A program made the position numbers and the translations under genes. Below, piece after piece: positions 1 to 12,600 of a DNA stretch of 64,000 bases (its first letter is position 1; the number at the start of each line of letters is the position of its first letter). Source of the DNA: Enoplolaimus lenunculus (lineage: Eukaryota; Nematoda; Enoplea; Enoplida; Thoracostomopsidae); contig JASANG010003379.1 in assembly GCA_030248215.1 (NCBI GenBank), forward strand, positions 124,001 through 188,000, in the 5' to 3' direction. Under the pieces are notes generated by a model. That model saw nothing but the letters and a program-made list of their open reading frames with translations. It made no database searches and was not told the origin of the DNA.

Positions 1-380
1 GATGAACTGTTGTGATACCAGCAAAACATAAAGGTTCAACTGCTTGCTGGGCCAAACGTGTTTGTAATAGTATAGTTAGTTATGTAGTTGAGCGGAAGAC
101 TAAGATTTTCAATACTTACACAGTACCGCAAGTATTTAATGCTTGCTTAGATGCGAAAAATTTGTTTACCGCAGCAGGTTTTAAACGATGATCAACGCAA
201 TTAACAGCCTGATTACCTGATTTGTAAACTTTTTACAACATTTGGTGTATTTTCATAGTTGAAACCACGATGAAACTTGGCACTACCCGCTCTGCGAACG
301 TTATCGTTGAGTTTAGCCTAATTTTCTAAAAACAAAACAATTATGTTATCAAAAATTTTCGTTGACGTCACCAGAAATTT

Positions 381-582
381 GGCCCATGTATAGAACGCGG
401 CTCGAAAAGTAGCATAAGCATATTCATAAGCCTAAGCCTAAGCATAAGCCTAAGCGCATGGATGAGCCTATTCCTAAGCCTAAGCCTAAGCGTAAGCCTA
501 ACCAACAAATTAGTCTAAAGCTTAAACTGACTCTATTATAGCCGCTCCGGAAAACGATCCGACCCAGTTCTATACATGGGCC
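381..582. repeat. hAT-like MITE carrying TTAGGC-type repeats
   Basis: The ends are inverted copies beginning GGCCCATGTATAGAAC, and the element is flanked on both sides by the same 8 bp, AGAAATTT (373-380 and 583-590). An 8-bp target-site duplication is typical of hAT-group DNA transposons. The interior is made of CCTAAG units, the complement of the nematode telomere repeat TTAGGC, in runs broken by variants. No coding capacity is seen. Related copies lie at 62,400-62,552 and 63,074-63,278. Confidence 0.75.
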
Positions 583-698
583 AGAAATTTTTTTGCCCCT
601 AATGTTGACGCTTTTTCGCGGTATGGCTAATTATATACCAACTCTGATTAAGCTATATGAAACCCTTGTTTTGATGATAAAGTTTAATCGTTTTATAG

Positions 699-3600
699 TT
701 TGGGAATGGTCCATGACGGAGATAATGGATGTAATCGACATGACAATATTATGTCGCCGTCCGTTGGCGCAGGAAAGACCAGTTGGTCCAGATGCAGCAA
801 CAAAGAATACAACATATTCGTCAGCCAGCTTGGGTAACCTCGTGTTTATAGGAACAAAATGTTGTTTATTATTTCAGTTAAAAAGATTCAAAAGATTAAT
901 GGGTTATACGTTTTTGGTGTGCAATTAATGGTTTCAAAGCGTTCAGTTACAGTACACTTGTTTTGCACCTTAGCTCTTAAACGTTTAGCACGAGTGAAAA
1001 CTTCTCAATTGTCTACCCGCGTGATACAAATGTTTACCAGCGGGTATACCCATAACTGAAATTCTGTACCAAAACCGCGTTTACACGCGGGTCAAATCCT
1101 ACGGTGCACTGTATAAAGTACCCGTGCTTTGTAAAACAAACACCGTAAAGCTGTTAAATTTAGAGAAATTCGTAATAGCAAATATTGCAATTAGTGAAAA
1201 ATTTCCCAGTGTAATGAAGATTCGTAATAAAAAAATTCGGCCGGTCAAAAAATATCCATCTGTCAAACGTTCATCTTGTCACTTGTCACAAATTGTGAAA
1301 CGTCAACTTTAATTCTAAAGAAGAGTATACTTCTTCTAATCTGTTGCTTGTGCTATAGCTTCTATACCCGTCTTCAGCACGCTACATTACCCTGATAACT
1401 GTCTTCAAGACGACCCACGAAGACGGAGTTCTCGATTGTTGGATCATTCTCAGTCTGGCAGGCAGCCTGGTGAACTGTACAGTCTGGATCAGCAATGTCG
1501 GATATTTCATGGCGAATGTTGGGAACATGAATTGAAGGAGCCAGATAACCTTGAAGTAGGCAAACATGCTATATTCGTAAATATGTTATTTTCTCAATGC
1601 ATTTGCGGCATAAAAACTTAACTGCATATCTTTCTATTCAGTTGGACAGATTTAATGGCCTCAACCAGTACAAGGTTTTATTCCAAGTAGTCGTATAGTA
1701 TTTTAACCCCCCCCCCCCTTTTACACTTAGGCTGACGCTATACTGTTGATGATGTCCGGAGCCGTCCGTCACCGTCCGTCACCGTAAGTTTTTCGTGTGG
1801 CGTCTGGTGCAATCATAGTAAGATGTCGTATGCTATTCTTACCTCCTTAAAAACTTATTCCCTCGCTAGAAGCTATTGTCTGCCGACTTGATTAGCGATC
1901 CTATTTTAGAGCCTTCTTAACAAAATGTTGGGACGTGAAATTTACTGCAGTGTACAGGCATCACAATCTACTTTAGTAGACAAGCAAAAATTGCTTAAAA
2001 ACGACATTATTGATTGAGCGAAGCTCGGAGTTTCGCGAAGCGTTTTATGTTTTGTACTTGGGGGTCGAAAGGTGGATGTCCGTCCGTCTGTCCGTCTGTC
2101 CGTCTACAGGCTAATTTGCATAATTAATTAAGCCTAAATTAGGACTTTCCACAATATTTCACTAATTATTACAGTTAGAAGCCATCTAATTTTGGCATTA
2201 AAGGGTTTTTGGTTGCGAGGAATCTGCGTAGACTGTTTGCAAATCTCCAAAACGGATAATTGAGCAGTTAGCTAATAGATAATTTGCACATTAGCATAGT
2301 TTATAAGCCTAAATTAGGACTTTTTACAATATTTCACTAATTATTAAAGTTAAGAGCAATATAATTTCAGCACTAAAGGGTTTTTAGGTGCGAAAAAATT
2401 GAATAAATTGTTTACAAACGTCTAAAACCAATAATTGAGTAGTTAGCTAATAGATAATTTGCATATTATCATAGTTTACAAGCCTAAATTAGGACTTTTT
2501 AAATTATTTCAATAATTATTAAGGTTAAAAGCAATATAATTTCAGCACTAAAAGGTTTTCGGGTGCGAGGAATCTGAATAAATTGTCTACAAACCTTTAA
2601 AGGCGATTATCGAATTGTTCGCTAATAGATAATTTGCATATTACCTTAATTGCTTACGTGTGTTCGAGCTTCGCTTAATAAATGTAGTCCCACTACGACT
2701 GGTCTAAATATTTTGTGTTTCATATCTTTTAGTTTGTTTTTAAGGATTGGCTGGTGTATTTTAAATGCAGTGGTAGGATCGGAAAGATTTATTTGGGTCA
2801 TGGGTTCACTTTGTCTTCGGGTCCGTCACAAGTCAACAAATTTAGAAACCTGCGTTGTTCGGAAACATTTGTGCTTCGCAAAAATACGCGATGCAATATT
2901 CCAACTGCTCGAACTAAGAAGTTTTATTAATAATGAACGAAAATCCTATGGTTATTAAGAAGAAGCGAATTCAGCCTTAAAATTACGAAGCGCAAACTGC
3001 AAAGAAATTTTACTCAGGCCAGTTCCCGACAAATAACTCGGAATGTTTTATAAGCTTTATTACAATTTATGGCATAACATGAAGCCAAACCGCGGGTCTT
3101 TTCGGTTATTTCGAAGGCGTTGTTTGCACAAAAATTATCGGAATTTAAAAGATTTTTTACATATTTCAGCTTTTCATGACCTCAGCTAATCGTTCCGTGC
3201 CCTAATTTGAATTTTGTGAAAAATTTGATTTTTAAGGTCCCAACGTTAGCCAGACGTCGGATCGCGGCAAATTATACTAGTAACCATTTTTAGGCAAATG
3301 CCGTAGTAGTCTAAAAGTGATACATTTGCAGATTCCAAATTTACAACTTTTAGGAAGTTTGCAGTATGGTGTGGTGTGGCGCAGGTGAAGGTCTGATACG
3401 AACAGCGCATCCTGCTCTAGAAGGAACCATGTGTGGTAAAGATAAGGTGCGTCAATGCTAATTTAGAATTTTTGTTGTAGCAGTTGTAATTCAAGTGGTA
3501 TTTTATTTGTTTTCTAGTGACGAAATTTCTTTCTACCATCGATTAAGACTGATTGCTTCCTATTAACTGCCAATGTCATGCGAAGGTTTCGCGAAAACTA

Positions 3601-6600
3601 TTCCATAACGGAGCAAAATTTTGCGCGGTAGATTGTGCCTCCCTGCTCGGGTTACTGGGCCGCTGGAGATTTATAAAAGATCGCCGATGGATGAGCTCAC
3701 GGTTTCAGTTACCATGCAGAATATTATCAAATTTCCAAACAGAGCTGCACCGAAATAAGAAGAGGCAAACAGTTCTAAGGGCTGATCCTGTTTCTCTATA
3801 CCTGTGGGTACGTTGACGTGTTGTGAAGCTCGTTTCAGTGGTGCCAAGAAGGTCACTGTGTTCGATGGCCCACATCTCAAGCGCCACCACCTGTTGACGG
3901 TGCGTGGACCGCTTGGAGTGATTCCATGCCTTCGAAATCGTACGGTCACGAGTCTGATTGTGGTGGATTCAAGTGTTCAACTTGTCTGATCGCTGGGCAG
4001 TATCGGTTGCGACGATCGTTGAGGCTGTGCGAAAATCCTGCGTAAGCGCACTATTAATTTAACAAAGGCGTTGTTTGAAAATGGGGGCGCTTTATTGACC
4101 CGAATGGATGAAAATTTTTCCCGACTTCTGCCAAAAACTTGCGAGTTTTTATGGGTACGGTTTTCTGCCGCTCGGTGGCATCATACATATTCCGCCTTCA
4201 ATTATTTTGAGACAGTTTTATTACGCGGGAACAGGGATGTTGGAGTGTCATTCGGCACCCCTGGAAATATTACGGCCTGACAATGGACTGGAAATGTACT
4301 CTAAGTAAAATCAAATTTTTACTGGTGTAAATGTTTGAAATTGCGTAGAATCTAGAAGTTGGGTTTGAATAAACACTTCTAACACCGCCTGCATATATTT
4401 AATTATAGAACATTGTTGTTTAACAAATTTTGCAGAAGCGAACATTTCGTTAACTGCTAATGAAGTTAAAACGTACGTAATTTGGTTACTGGTTAGTTTT
4501 ACTGCAAAACATAATATTGAATTTTTTCGAGGCTTGATTTACTATTTTAGCCCAAACTTTGGAGGGAAACCCTGTGAAGGATCTAAGTTTCGCGGCGTTA
4601 TATGTGGTCGCAACGTAAGTTACATAATTTTCAAATTTATTACGGGCCAGAAGCCAAGGGGGCTAGGGGTGTTCAGCCCCCTGAAAAAGTATTGCAACCC
4701 CCTAGAAAGTTTTCAGACTTGCTTGCAAGTCATTAAAAACCTTGCACGCCCCTCCTGAACAATTTTAGCCCCCTCCCCAGCAACGTGAGCTGGCTGCGGG
4801 TCTGATAATTACACGCAGTCCGTGCTCTGTGAACGTCGTCTAACTGTGATTTAGAAACTGGAGGTACGCGAATCACAATCGAAATTTGATTAAATTCGCA
4901 AACTGCATTTAACGTTTTTACTGGACAGTTTAAAAAACGTGAAATTTTCGTTTTAAGTATACTTCAGCTTGAAGACACAAACCAAAATTTTTGCTACTGA
5001 CATTTTAACGCATGAATATTTCCTAGTTTATCTCTGATCTAATTTAAAGTTAGAATTTTAAATCAATATTTATCGAAACAGCGTTTATCGTCACCATAAA
5101 ATAGTTTCTCAGAGCGTTGCTATTATTTCGCGTATACAGTTTGTGCATTTCTACTTATAACATTTTCTCCTTTGCGGAAAGAGGTAAAACACAGCCCGGT
5201 ACGGGTTACAAATTAAAGACAATGTTTCTAGTATAAATGCGTTTCAGCCTTGCTCCGCCGGACAACCCATCAATGATTACGCGACTGAAAAATGCAGCAA
5301 TCTTAAGCACGATCCCGGTGTGCCGAATTTTCTGCTCACAGGTCGTGGGTTTCAGTGTAAGTGTTTCAGCAACATTACCTATATTATCAATAAGGGCAAT
5401 TATTCGCTTTATACTCAAAGCAATTTTAAGCTACACCGGCTTTACGGTGCTTTTGTATAAACTGAACGAGAAATTGAATTTGAGTTTATTTTGTGCTCTA
5501 TTTATTATTTTTGTTTGTACGTAGAATTTTCGTTGATATTTATTGTTTTTAGCTATAATTTGAGCTTTCAGCACCATCTGTTCGGTTTAACAGCGAAATG
5601 AATCATAAAGTTTTACATTACTTAAGTTGATTGAAATGACGAAGCTATATATTGTTAATTTTTAGAGAAGAAACACTTTAGTTTATACAGGACAAAGGAT
5701 GTTTTACAGCGTGGCTTGATAAAATGTTGCGTATTGATGCGAGCTTTGCAAGTTCTTTGAATATTAGCTTGAAATGAGTTAAAGCAAACCAGCGCCCCAC
5801 TTTACAATAACGACGATATCATGAAACGGCTTAAATCGTGTCAACAGTGTAGTTGACGGGAACATTAGCTAAAAAATTACATCGCCTGTACGAACCGTGT
5901 CAAAAATACCAAACGCTTTTCGTGGTTTGAAAGCGAAAGCGTTTGTGATGATGGGAAAATAGTGGTTTGACACGCAAAAAAACCGTTTACGTTAGCACAT
6001 GTTATAATGCGAAGATCGCTTTATCAAATTCTATATAATACAAAAAACAGAGCTAGACACATTACGCTTTTAATGTTTCTCTGTTTGCAAAAAGGTATTT
6101 TCTAAAACGCTATTTCGAACACGAAAAGCATTCTAATTTGCGTTCTATTTTTGACACGATTCTTAAACGGTGTTTAGCTGCGCTACGCACAGTTTGACGT
6201 TATTCAGCTAAATTTCCGCTCGGTAGAAAAGCAAGCTTTGCCACGATCCCTGTATTTCCGTTCGGGCGGCTTAAAACACACTACAACCACATTTTAGTTT
6301 TTCACCCGCTGCTTAAAACATTTTTTGATATAATTTCCAACACCTTTCGCTAAAAAATGTACGACGACGAACCGCCAAGTGGTCGCCTACCACAGCCTCT
6401 GCCTCCAAACCCAAATACGCCTCCTATGCCATACTGGCCTCCGCCGAATCCATCGCAGTCCATACGAGCGCCGTTTCTTCGTGTAATCCCAGGGCCTCTG
6501 CCAACTACATCACCAACTATAGCGCTGTGATACTTCCGTCGCGAGCGAACCCAAGCTTCAGCGGCCGTAGATGCTGGGTCAACATTTACTGTTGTAGCTA

Positions 6601-9600
6601 TTGAGCGGCGACTAGCTATGTCAGCTCTGCTAAATCGGCCAGAAGGTAACGATGCTCCGGTAACGCTTTGTCTTCGTCCATTTCGCAGTGGAGTAGACCA
6701 GTATTGACCTTGGTACCACATGAAGGTTGACGGTTGTGTGGATGAAAGTCTTCTGCCAGATGTCGTTGTTATATGATCCCAGCCGGTTCGGTGGTAACCG
6801 TTCGATTTACCGTTTGAATAAAGGACCGTTTCGTCTTGTTCGACATTACCGGCATTGGTTGAAGTTAAAAGGAATCGACGAATTGAGCTATATTTCGGTG
6901 CGCATTGTGACATTTGGGTAGAGCTTGGCAGTGAAGATTGTTGCAATTCGCCCCACAATTTATTGTTGCCACCAGGTTTTGTTTTTGTTTTACGAAATAG
7001 CGATTGTGTAAACGTTGGCGTGATGCCAAGACAAGATCTGCCAGTTACAGATGCATTGGGCATTGTAGTCGCAGCTGGTGCTGAATGAATGTCACGCTTT
7101 GTTGTAGTTGGAATGTACGTAGTTTGGCAAGTTGAAGTACTAGTCCGACGCACAAACGGTTCGTATGCTGGCGAGGTTGTAGAGTACGAAACTAACCCGC
7201 TGGTTGTATCCGTTCCACAAATCAAAGCATTAATGGTTCCATTCCGATAGCAAGCTGCCAATTTATCAATACATCGGCGACGTTCATCAACAGTTTTATC
7301 ATCTTCGACCAGAATTTTAATTAAACCTTGACTTTCTGCAGATTTTGATGTGGTCGTCGTTTCATGACTTTCATCGTTTGGTAATTCTTTACATTTCGAA
7401 TATGTGAAACTTTCATTTGTGTCCATGAGACAATTTTGTGACGGCTGAGACCCGATTGGTTGGACAACATTCAGGCCGATGTCTTTAATCAATTCTTTTT
7501 TATCACTATTTTGTGTTTCGCCAACGTCTGTGCTTACATAGCTAATAACATCCCAGTTAGGTTTTGTCATATGATACGACACTGTTAATTGGTGTTTTGG
7601 TTCTTCATAAACGGTAGATGTTGCGGTATATGCTTCGCTTGAATTAATTAAACTTGCCAGTGTAGTATATTCGTTGCCTGAGCTATAAGAAAGCAGTCTG
7701 CGAACTGAATCGTTCGGTACATTTAAACGGTTATCAGTAATTGGAGTAGATCTCACAGCTAGTCGCAAACTTGAGCGATTTGTTTTCGATGAACTTGGCC
7801 AATACGAAGAAGATTTTGGGGGTTTGTTGTTTTGCATCGTCGCCGATGGAGGGTTTGTCAAATATACGTCTGGTATGGCGTCGCCTGTGCTTGTATAAAC
7901 CATTTTCACCGTTGACTTACCATTTCCCCGAACTCTCGCTTCGTAATCGATCATTTGTATCCAAAATCCTACATTTGGACGCACAATGGGACGCAATGAG
8001 TGAAGATGATAGTATGCGTCACGAAGGCTCATGTTACAGTGCCGAACCAAGTAGACCAGGCAAATGGTTGCTGATCGGCTAACGCCTGCGCCGCAGTAAA
8101 CCAAAGTACGGCCGTTGTACGACCGTGTGGTTTCGATCCTATCTGCTGCAGAGTCAAAATACGCAGCGATATCAGCGGATGGTTTGTCTTCTGTGAAACA
8201 TTATTTTTAAAAACAGCTTTAAATTATCAAGAAAAGCCCTCCGTATATTATTTAAATAAACCGCAGTATAAAGCAAAATGGTTCGCCCATCGTCGTAAAC
8301 TAGCTGTTGAACCACGTTTAAAATTAAAATTCGCGACAAAAATGTGTTTGAAAGTTTTCAAAATAGGACACCTGATATATAATTATTGCTACGAATTTTA
8401 TAGCGAAAAATTGTTTTTCTTAAGCGCGTTGTAAACGAACGCAGTTTTTTGACGTGAAAATTTTTTTAGTCACATTAATCCGATCTATATAAGCATTTAT
8501 ATTTCATTACATTTGCCAGCCTGCCCTCCCCCGTCAGAAATTTTTGAATCCGCCTCTGAACTGGTTCACGAGTTATCATTGAATAATTGTTTTAGCGGTC
8601 TGCCAACGATTTGCGATGGCGTCATATTAGTTATTCTTTCACTAATGAAGCTTGGTGTACAGCGAAAAGTTTAACACCATTTCAGTCATCCTTGCAAGCT
8701 GTGTCGCTATGTACACAAAATGAGAACCTCTTGGGTTTTTGGCAATAAAAATATAAACTTCCGAAAGTCAAATTTTGTTGCGGATTGATTAATGGTGGTC
8801 AATAGAAGCTGATATCTACACTGCAAAAAATGGTGAGTCAAATTGACTCTCTCCGAAATAGGCTCTACGGGACTACACAAACTGAGTCAAATTCGACTCC
8901 GCCAGAGTCAAATTCAACTCACTAAGTCGCACGTTTGACTCTGGTGGAGTCGAATTTGACTCAGTTTGTGTAGTCCCGTATAGCCTATTTCGGAGACAGT
9001 CAATTTGACTCAGTATTTTTTACAGTGTAGCAAAAACTTTCAAAGCCGGATAAGTTTTGGACAAACGTTTGCTGTATGATAACGCAGAAGCATCGAGCCA
9101 CGCCTGAGTGCTATTTCGGTCCGGACCACGTAACCATAGGGGCCCAGGAAGGGAACCCAGACTCATCCCCTCTTATAATTCCATCTAGAAAAGTTTAGCC
9201 AGATTATAAAGCTTGCCATTTCATCCGCATGCACCTTCTAAGGGTTGGTCCGTCACAGTACGGCGCCGTCTGTCACCGTCTGTCATCCGTACCGCGTCGT
9301 CCGTCACCGTTCGTACCATACGTTATCGTACGTGAGTTATTTGCGTACGATACCGCACAATGACTTACGGCGCCGGACATCAACAAAAGTAATAGCGCAA
9401 CCCTAAAACTGTGTTCGCCTCATTTTAACACGTTGAGCTGGCTACGATCCAGTTTCAATTGTGCAAAAACTTACCAATCTTAATATGAACATATTTAATA
9501 TCAGGTTGAATGCGTTGAAAAACGCCCGTTTCTTGTAATGTAACATTAATCACGGTTGTAATTCGTTTTTGACGCAGCTGATCGCCGCGTACAGCAATTG

Positions 9601-12600
9601 AACCGCATACAAATAAGCAATCAGTGACACGCGTTATACGTGAAACGCATGCTAATTGCGGAGATGCATTATAACCAGAATGATGTTGAGAACTGTAGCG
9701 AAAACTCATTGAAATGACGCACCATAGAGATTAAATTAGCCAATTACTAAATAACAGCCGTCTCAGTAGGCAATGTTGGTAAATAATAAGCTGTTGATAA
9801 CAAAACAGGGCATCATATAACGTTCAGATCAACAAGTCGGCACGTATAAAGGCGATATTTTATTGCTATATTTCAGTGCTGTATATGAATTAACTGTTCT
9901 ATAGGAAAACAAACCGTTTGAGTTTCCCATACTTTACCTATATTATCGCGGGATCTTCCGCAATTTCCTGTTGGCGCCTTATTAACTGTAAAAACACGAT
10001 TCATATCCTTGTTGCTGTTCCTGTTCCGGCAAAAATTTTAATTCTGGTTACTGTTCTGGTAAATTTTACTTCTTATTGAAACCTACCATCAGCAACTGTG
10101 GATTTTAGATAATAAGTTTCTGCAATCAAGTATCCCAGTAAAAAAGACCCAGTTCTGTCAAAAGTGGATTATTGCTATTTAACAAGCATGTGCAACTGGG
10201 CACATTCTGTGTAGAAATGAATGTACCCGGCATGCGTTGCGTTTTTGCCGTATCTCTCTTTATTTACGGGGGTATACAACCGAGGCGAACCATGCCCCTT
10301 TATGTATGCGGAGTCAAACATGTTCCCCTCGTAGTTTAATTTAGCGTTATTGCATGTGACAGCGACCACTCCTCGGCACGTTAATATACCACACACATCA
10401 CGTTACAATATGTTTAACAATTTGTAAGTTTTAATAATCATCAATAACAATAACAATGAAATAAGTATAAATATGCCACTGTACTGTACCAAGCAAAAAC
10501 ACACACCGCAAACCAACATTCGTAAATAAATGGTTAGCAATAAAAAACACCTTTTAGAATAGAGTCGGCGAAACCAAAATACTTACCGTGGTTTAAAGAC
10601 AAAAGAATGCATTTATTTACCACAAAATGAAAAAATATTAATAGCTGGGGTACAAATTCAAGTCTGCTTACGGGTCCGTCAGTTCGCCACAATTTGTCCA
10701 CCTTTGGACCGGGTTTGGCTTACCTAAAGTAAACGACAAAAGCGCACTTTTAATACACTGTTTAGAAAAAAACTTGATGGTATGTGGAGGTTAAAAATTT
10801 TGTACTACGTTGCCATGCCCGTAGCCAGCTCACCTTGCTAGGGGGCTGAAAAGTTTTCACGATGGGCATACAAGGGTTCTCGTTGACTTTTACAAGCAAG
10901 GTTGAAAATTTTCTAGGGTGGATTTTTTCAGGTTCCTAATTATTCAAATATTAAATAGTCAACGATATAAAAAAAGTGTCGCAACTCCGATGGGCATACA
11001 AGGGTTCTCGTTGACTTTTACAAGCAAGGTTGAAAATTTTCTAGGGGGGATTTTTTCAGGTTCCTAATCAAATATTAAATAGTTAACGGTATAAAAACGT
11101 CGCAAACTACTCGCACGTCACGGGCGCAAGTAAACGAACAAAATGAAAACCAAGAAATACACAACATTTCCTTGACAACTAATCATAAACCGGCCACAGT
11201 GAAAGCTCACACAACCGTGTCTGCCTTGCTGTATTGAAGAAAAAAATGAGTTTTTGTTGATAAATAACTCTGACACACTCTCTCTCACAACCGAAGCTCA
11301 CAGAAATAGAATATTCACGAAGATGTGTAAATGAACACACTACTCAGGTTGATACTAGCGACAGCGTGAAATGGAATGATTCTCGTTAAAAAACGAGTAA
11401 AAAGCTTAAAGCAAATGATATTTGGTACTAAAAATTATTGTCCCCATAAAAATCTTATTGCGATTTGTTGAGATGTAATGTGAGTTTGTTCGTCAGTTTG
11501 GCGAAATACTCTGGTTAAAAATTATATTCTAACAGGGGTGGACTGGGTATCTTGCAAAAAATGAACGAGCGAAAATATTGAATAGATCACATGATTACAT
11601 GCGTACCAAACTCGTAGTCGTCTCATTTTGCTAGGTTGGAGCTAAACACTTTTCAGAAGGGGCATGAAAGGGTTTTCGATGACTTACAAGCTGAAAACAT
11701 TCTAGGGCAGAAAACTGTTCCGTGGGGAACTTGAGCCCTCCGGCCCCTGTCTGTCTACGTGTTCGTTATATGCATATATAGGCTCAAAACAAATACGCGG
11801 ACCAGGGGCGTCCGCAGAAAATTATATTTGTCGGCACAGAATAACTTTGGGGGTACTACAAATGCAAATCAAGATTGCTTACTTTTAGACCGAGTGTATT
11901 TAGGGAACGCCAGTCAAATATGGGAGTGCACGCCCCCTCCCAGTGCCCCCCCGTGGGGACGCCCTTGACGAGGACGAAGCTTTATATAAATATGTGAACA
12001 AGTGAAACAAAGGTTCCGCACTCTGGCCAATCTGTGTTATATTAAACCCACGAAATATACTACTGTACATGGGTACGAAGAAACCGTGAGGATTTAATAC
12101 GTATCGGACGAAAATGTATGCAACATATACAGTCGCCTCACAGTCTCAACCGTATGCGGCGCTACCAATGCAGAGAAAACCTCTTTTATTCGCTCGAGAG
12201 ACCTTGATAATAGGGCTTAGGCGGTGGGTCGGCTGTGAACCACGACAACACGGCATTCACATAACTATTTCACATGCTAGAACCTTTTGACCTTCTTAAA
12301 GATAAACTTGATTCTCTCACTCTCTGCTGCAGTCGTCAAACTTTCTATTGGGCATGGTTCAATTTGAGTATAAATGTTGCGATGCAGCTTTTGTTCGGTT
12401 TACGAACAAATGTTGCGATGCAGCTTTTGTTCGGTTTACGAACAAATGTTGCGATGCAGCTTTTGTTCGGTTTACGAACAAATGTTGCGATGCAGCTTTT
12501 GTTCGGTTTACGAACAAATGTTGCGATGCAGCTTTTGTTCGGTTTACGAACAAATGTTGCGATGCAGCTTTTGTTCGGTTTACGAACGGTCATCTTTAAA

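Larger units (their letters stand above)
699..5356 (+). other. ADAMTS exons 1-6: catalytic end, disintegrin-like, TSR1, start of Cys-rich
   Basis: Exon 699-833 encodes LGMVHDGDNGC, the third zinc-histidine region of the catalytic domain, then NIMSP with the Met-turn, then WSRCSNKE. Exon 1378-1555 holds CLQDDP and PGELYSLDQQC, as in ADAMTS disintegrin-like domains. Exons 3354-3446 and 3839-4041 join in phase 0 to give the typical GTMCGKDK then WCQEGHC. The latter exon starts TSR1 (DGAWTAWSD, then CSTCLIAGQYRLRRSLRLC), which ends in exon 4551-4614 (NFGGKPCEGSKF). TSR1 is degenerate: the usual CSxTCG spacing is altered by an insert before its first cysteines. Exon 5248-5356 opens the Cys-rich domain. 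Introns here carry a foldback element (2013-2679) and other repeats but no further exon that I can see. Confidence 0.85.

Noticed and set aside
593-928. Open frame of 111 codons over the first ADAMTS exon
   Set aside because: The real coding frame is different (GMVHDGDNGC ... SRCSNKE) and ends at a donor at 834.
3553-3949. Open frames on both strands next to ADAMTS exon 4
   Set aside because: Neither has a motif; the supported exon is 3,839-4,041 in another frame, with TSR1 sequence.
10175-10396. Minus-strand frame of 73 codons in the large intron
   Set aside because: No family motif, no splice context and no relation to the phosphatase gene.
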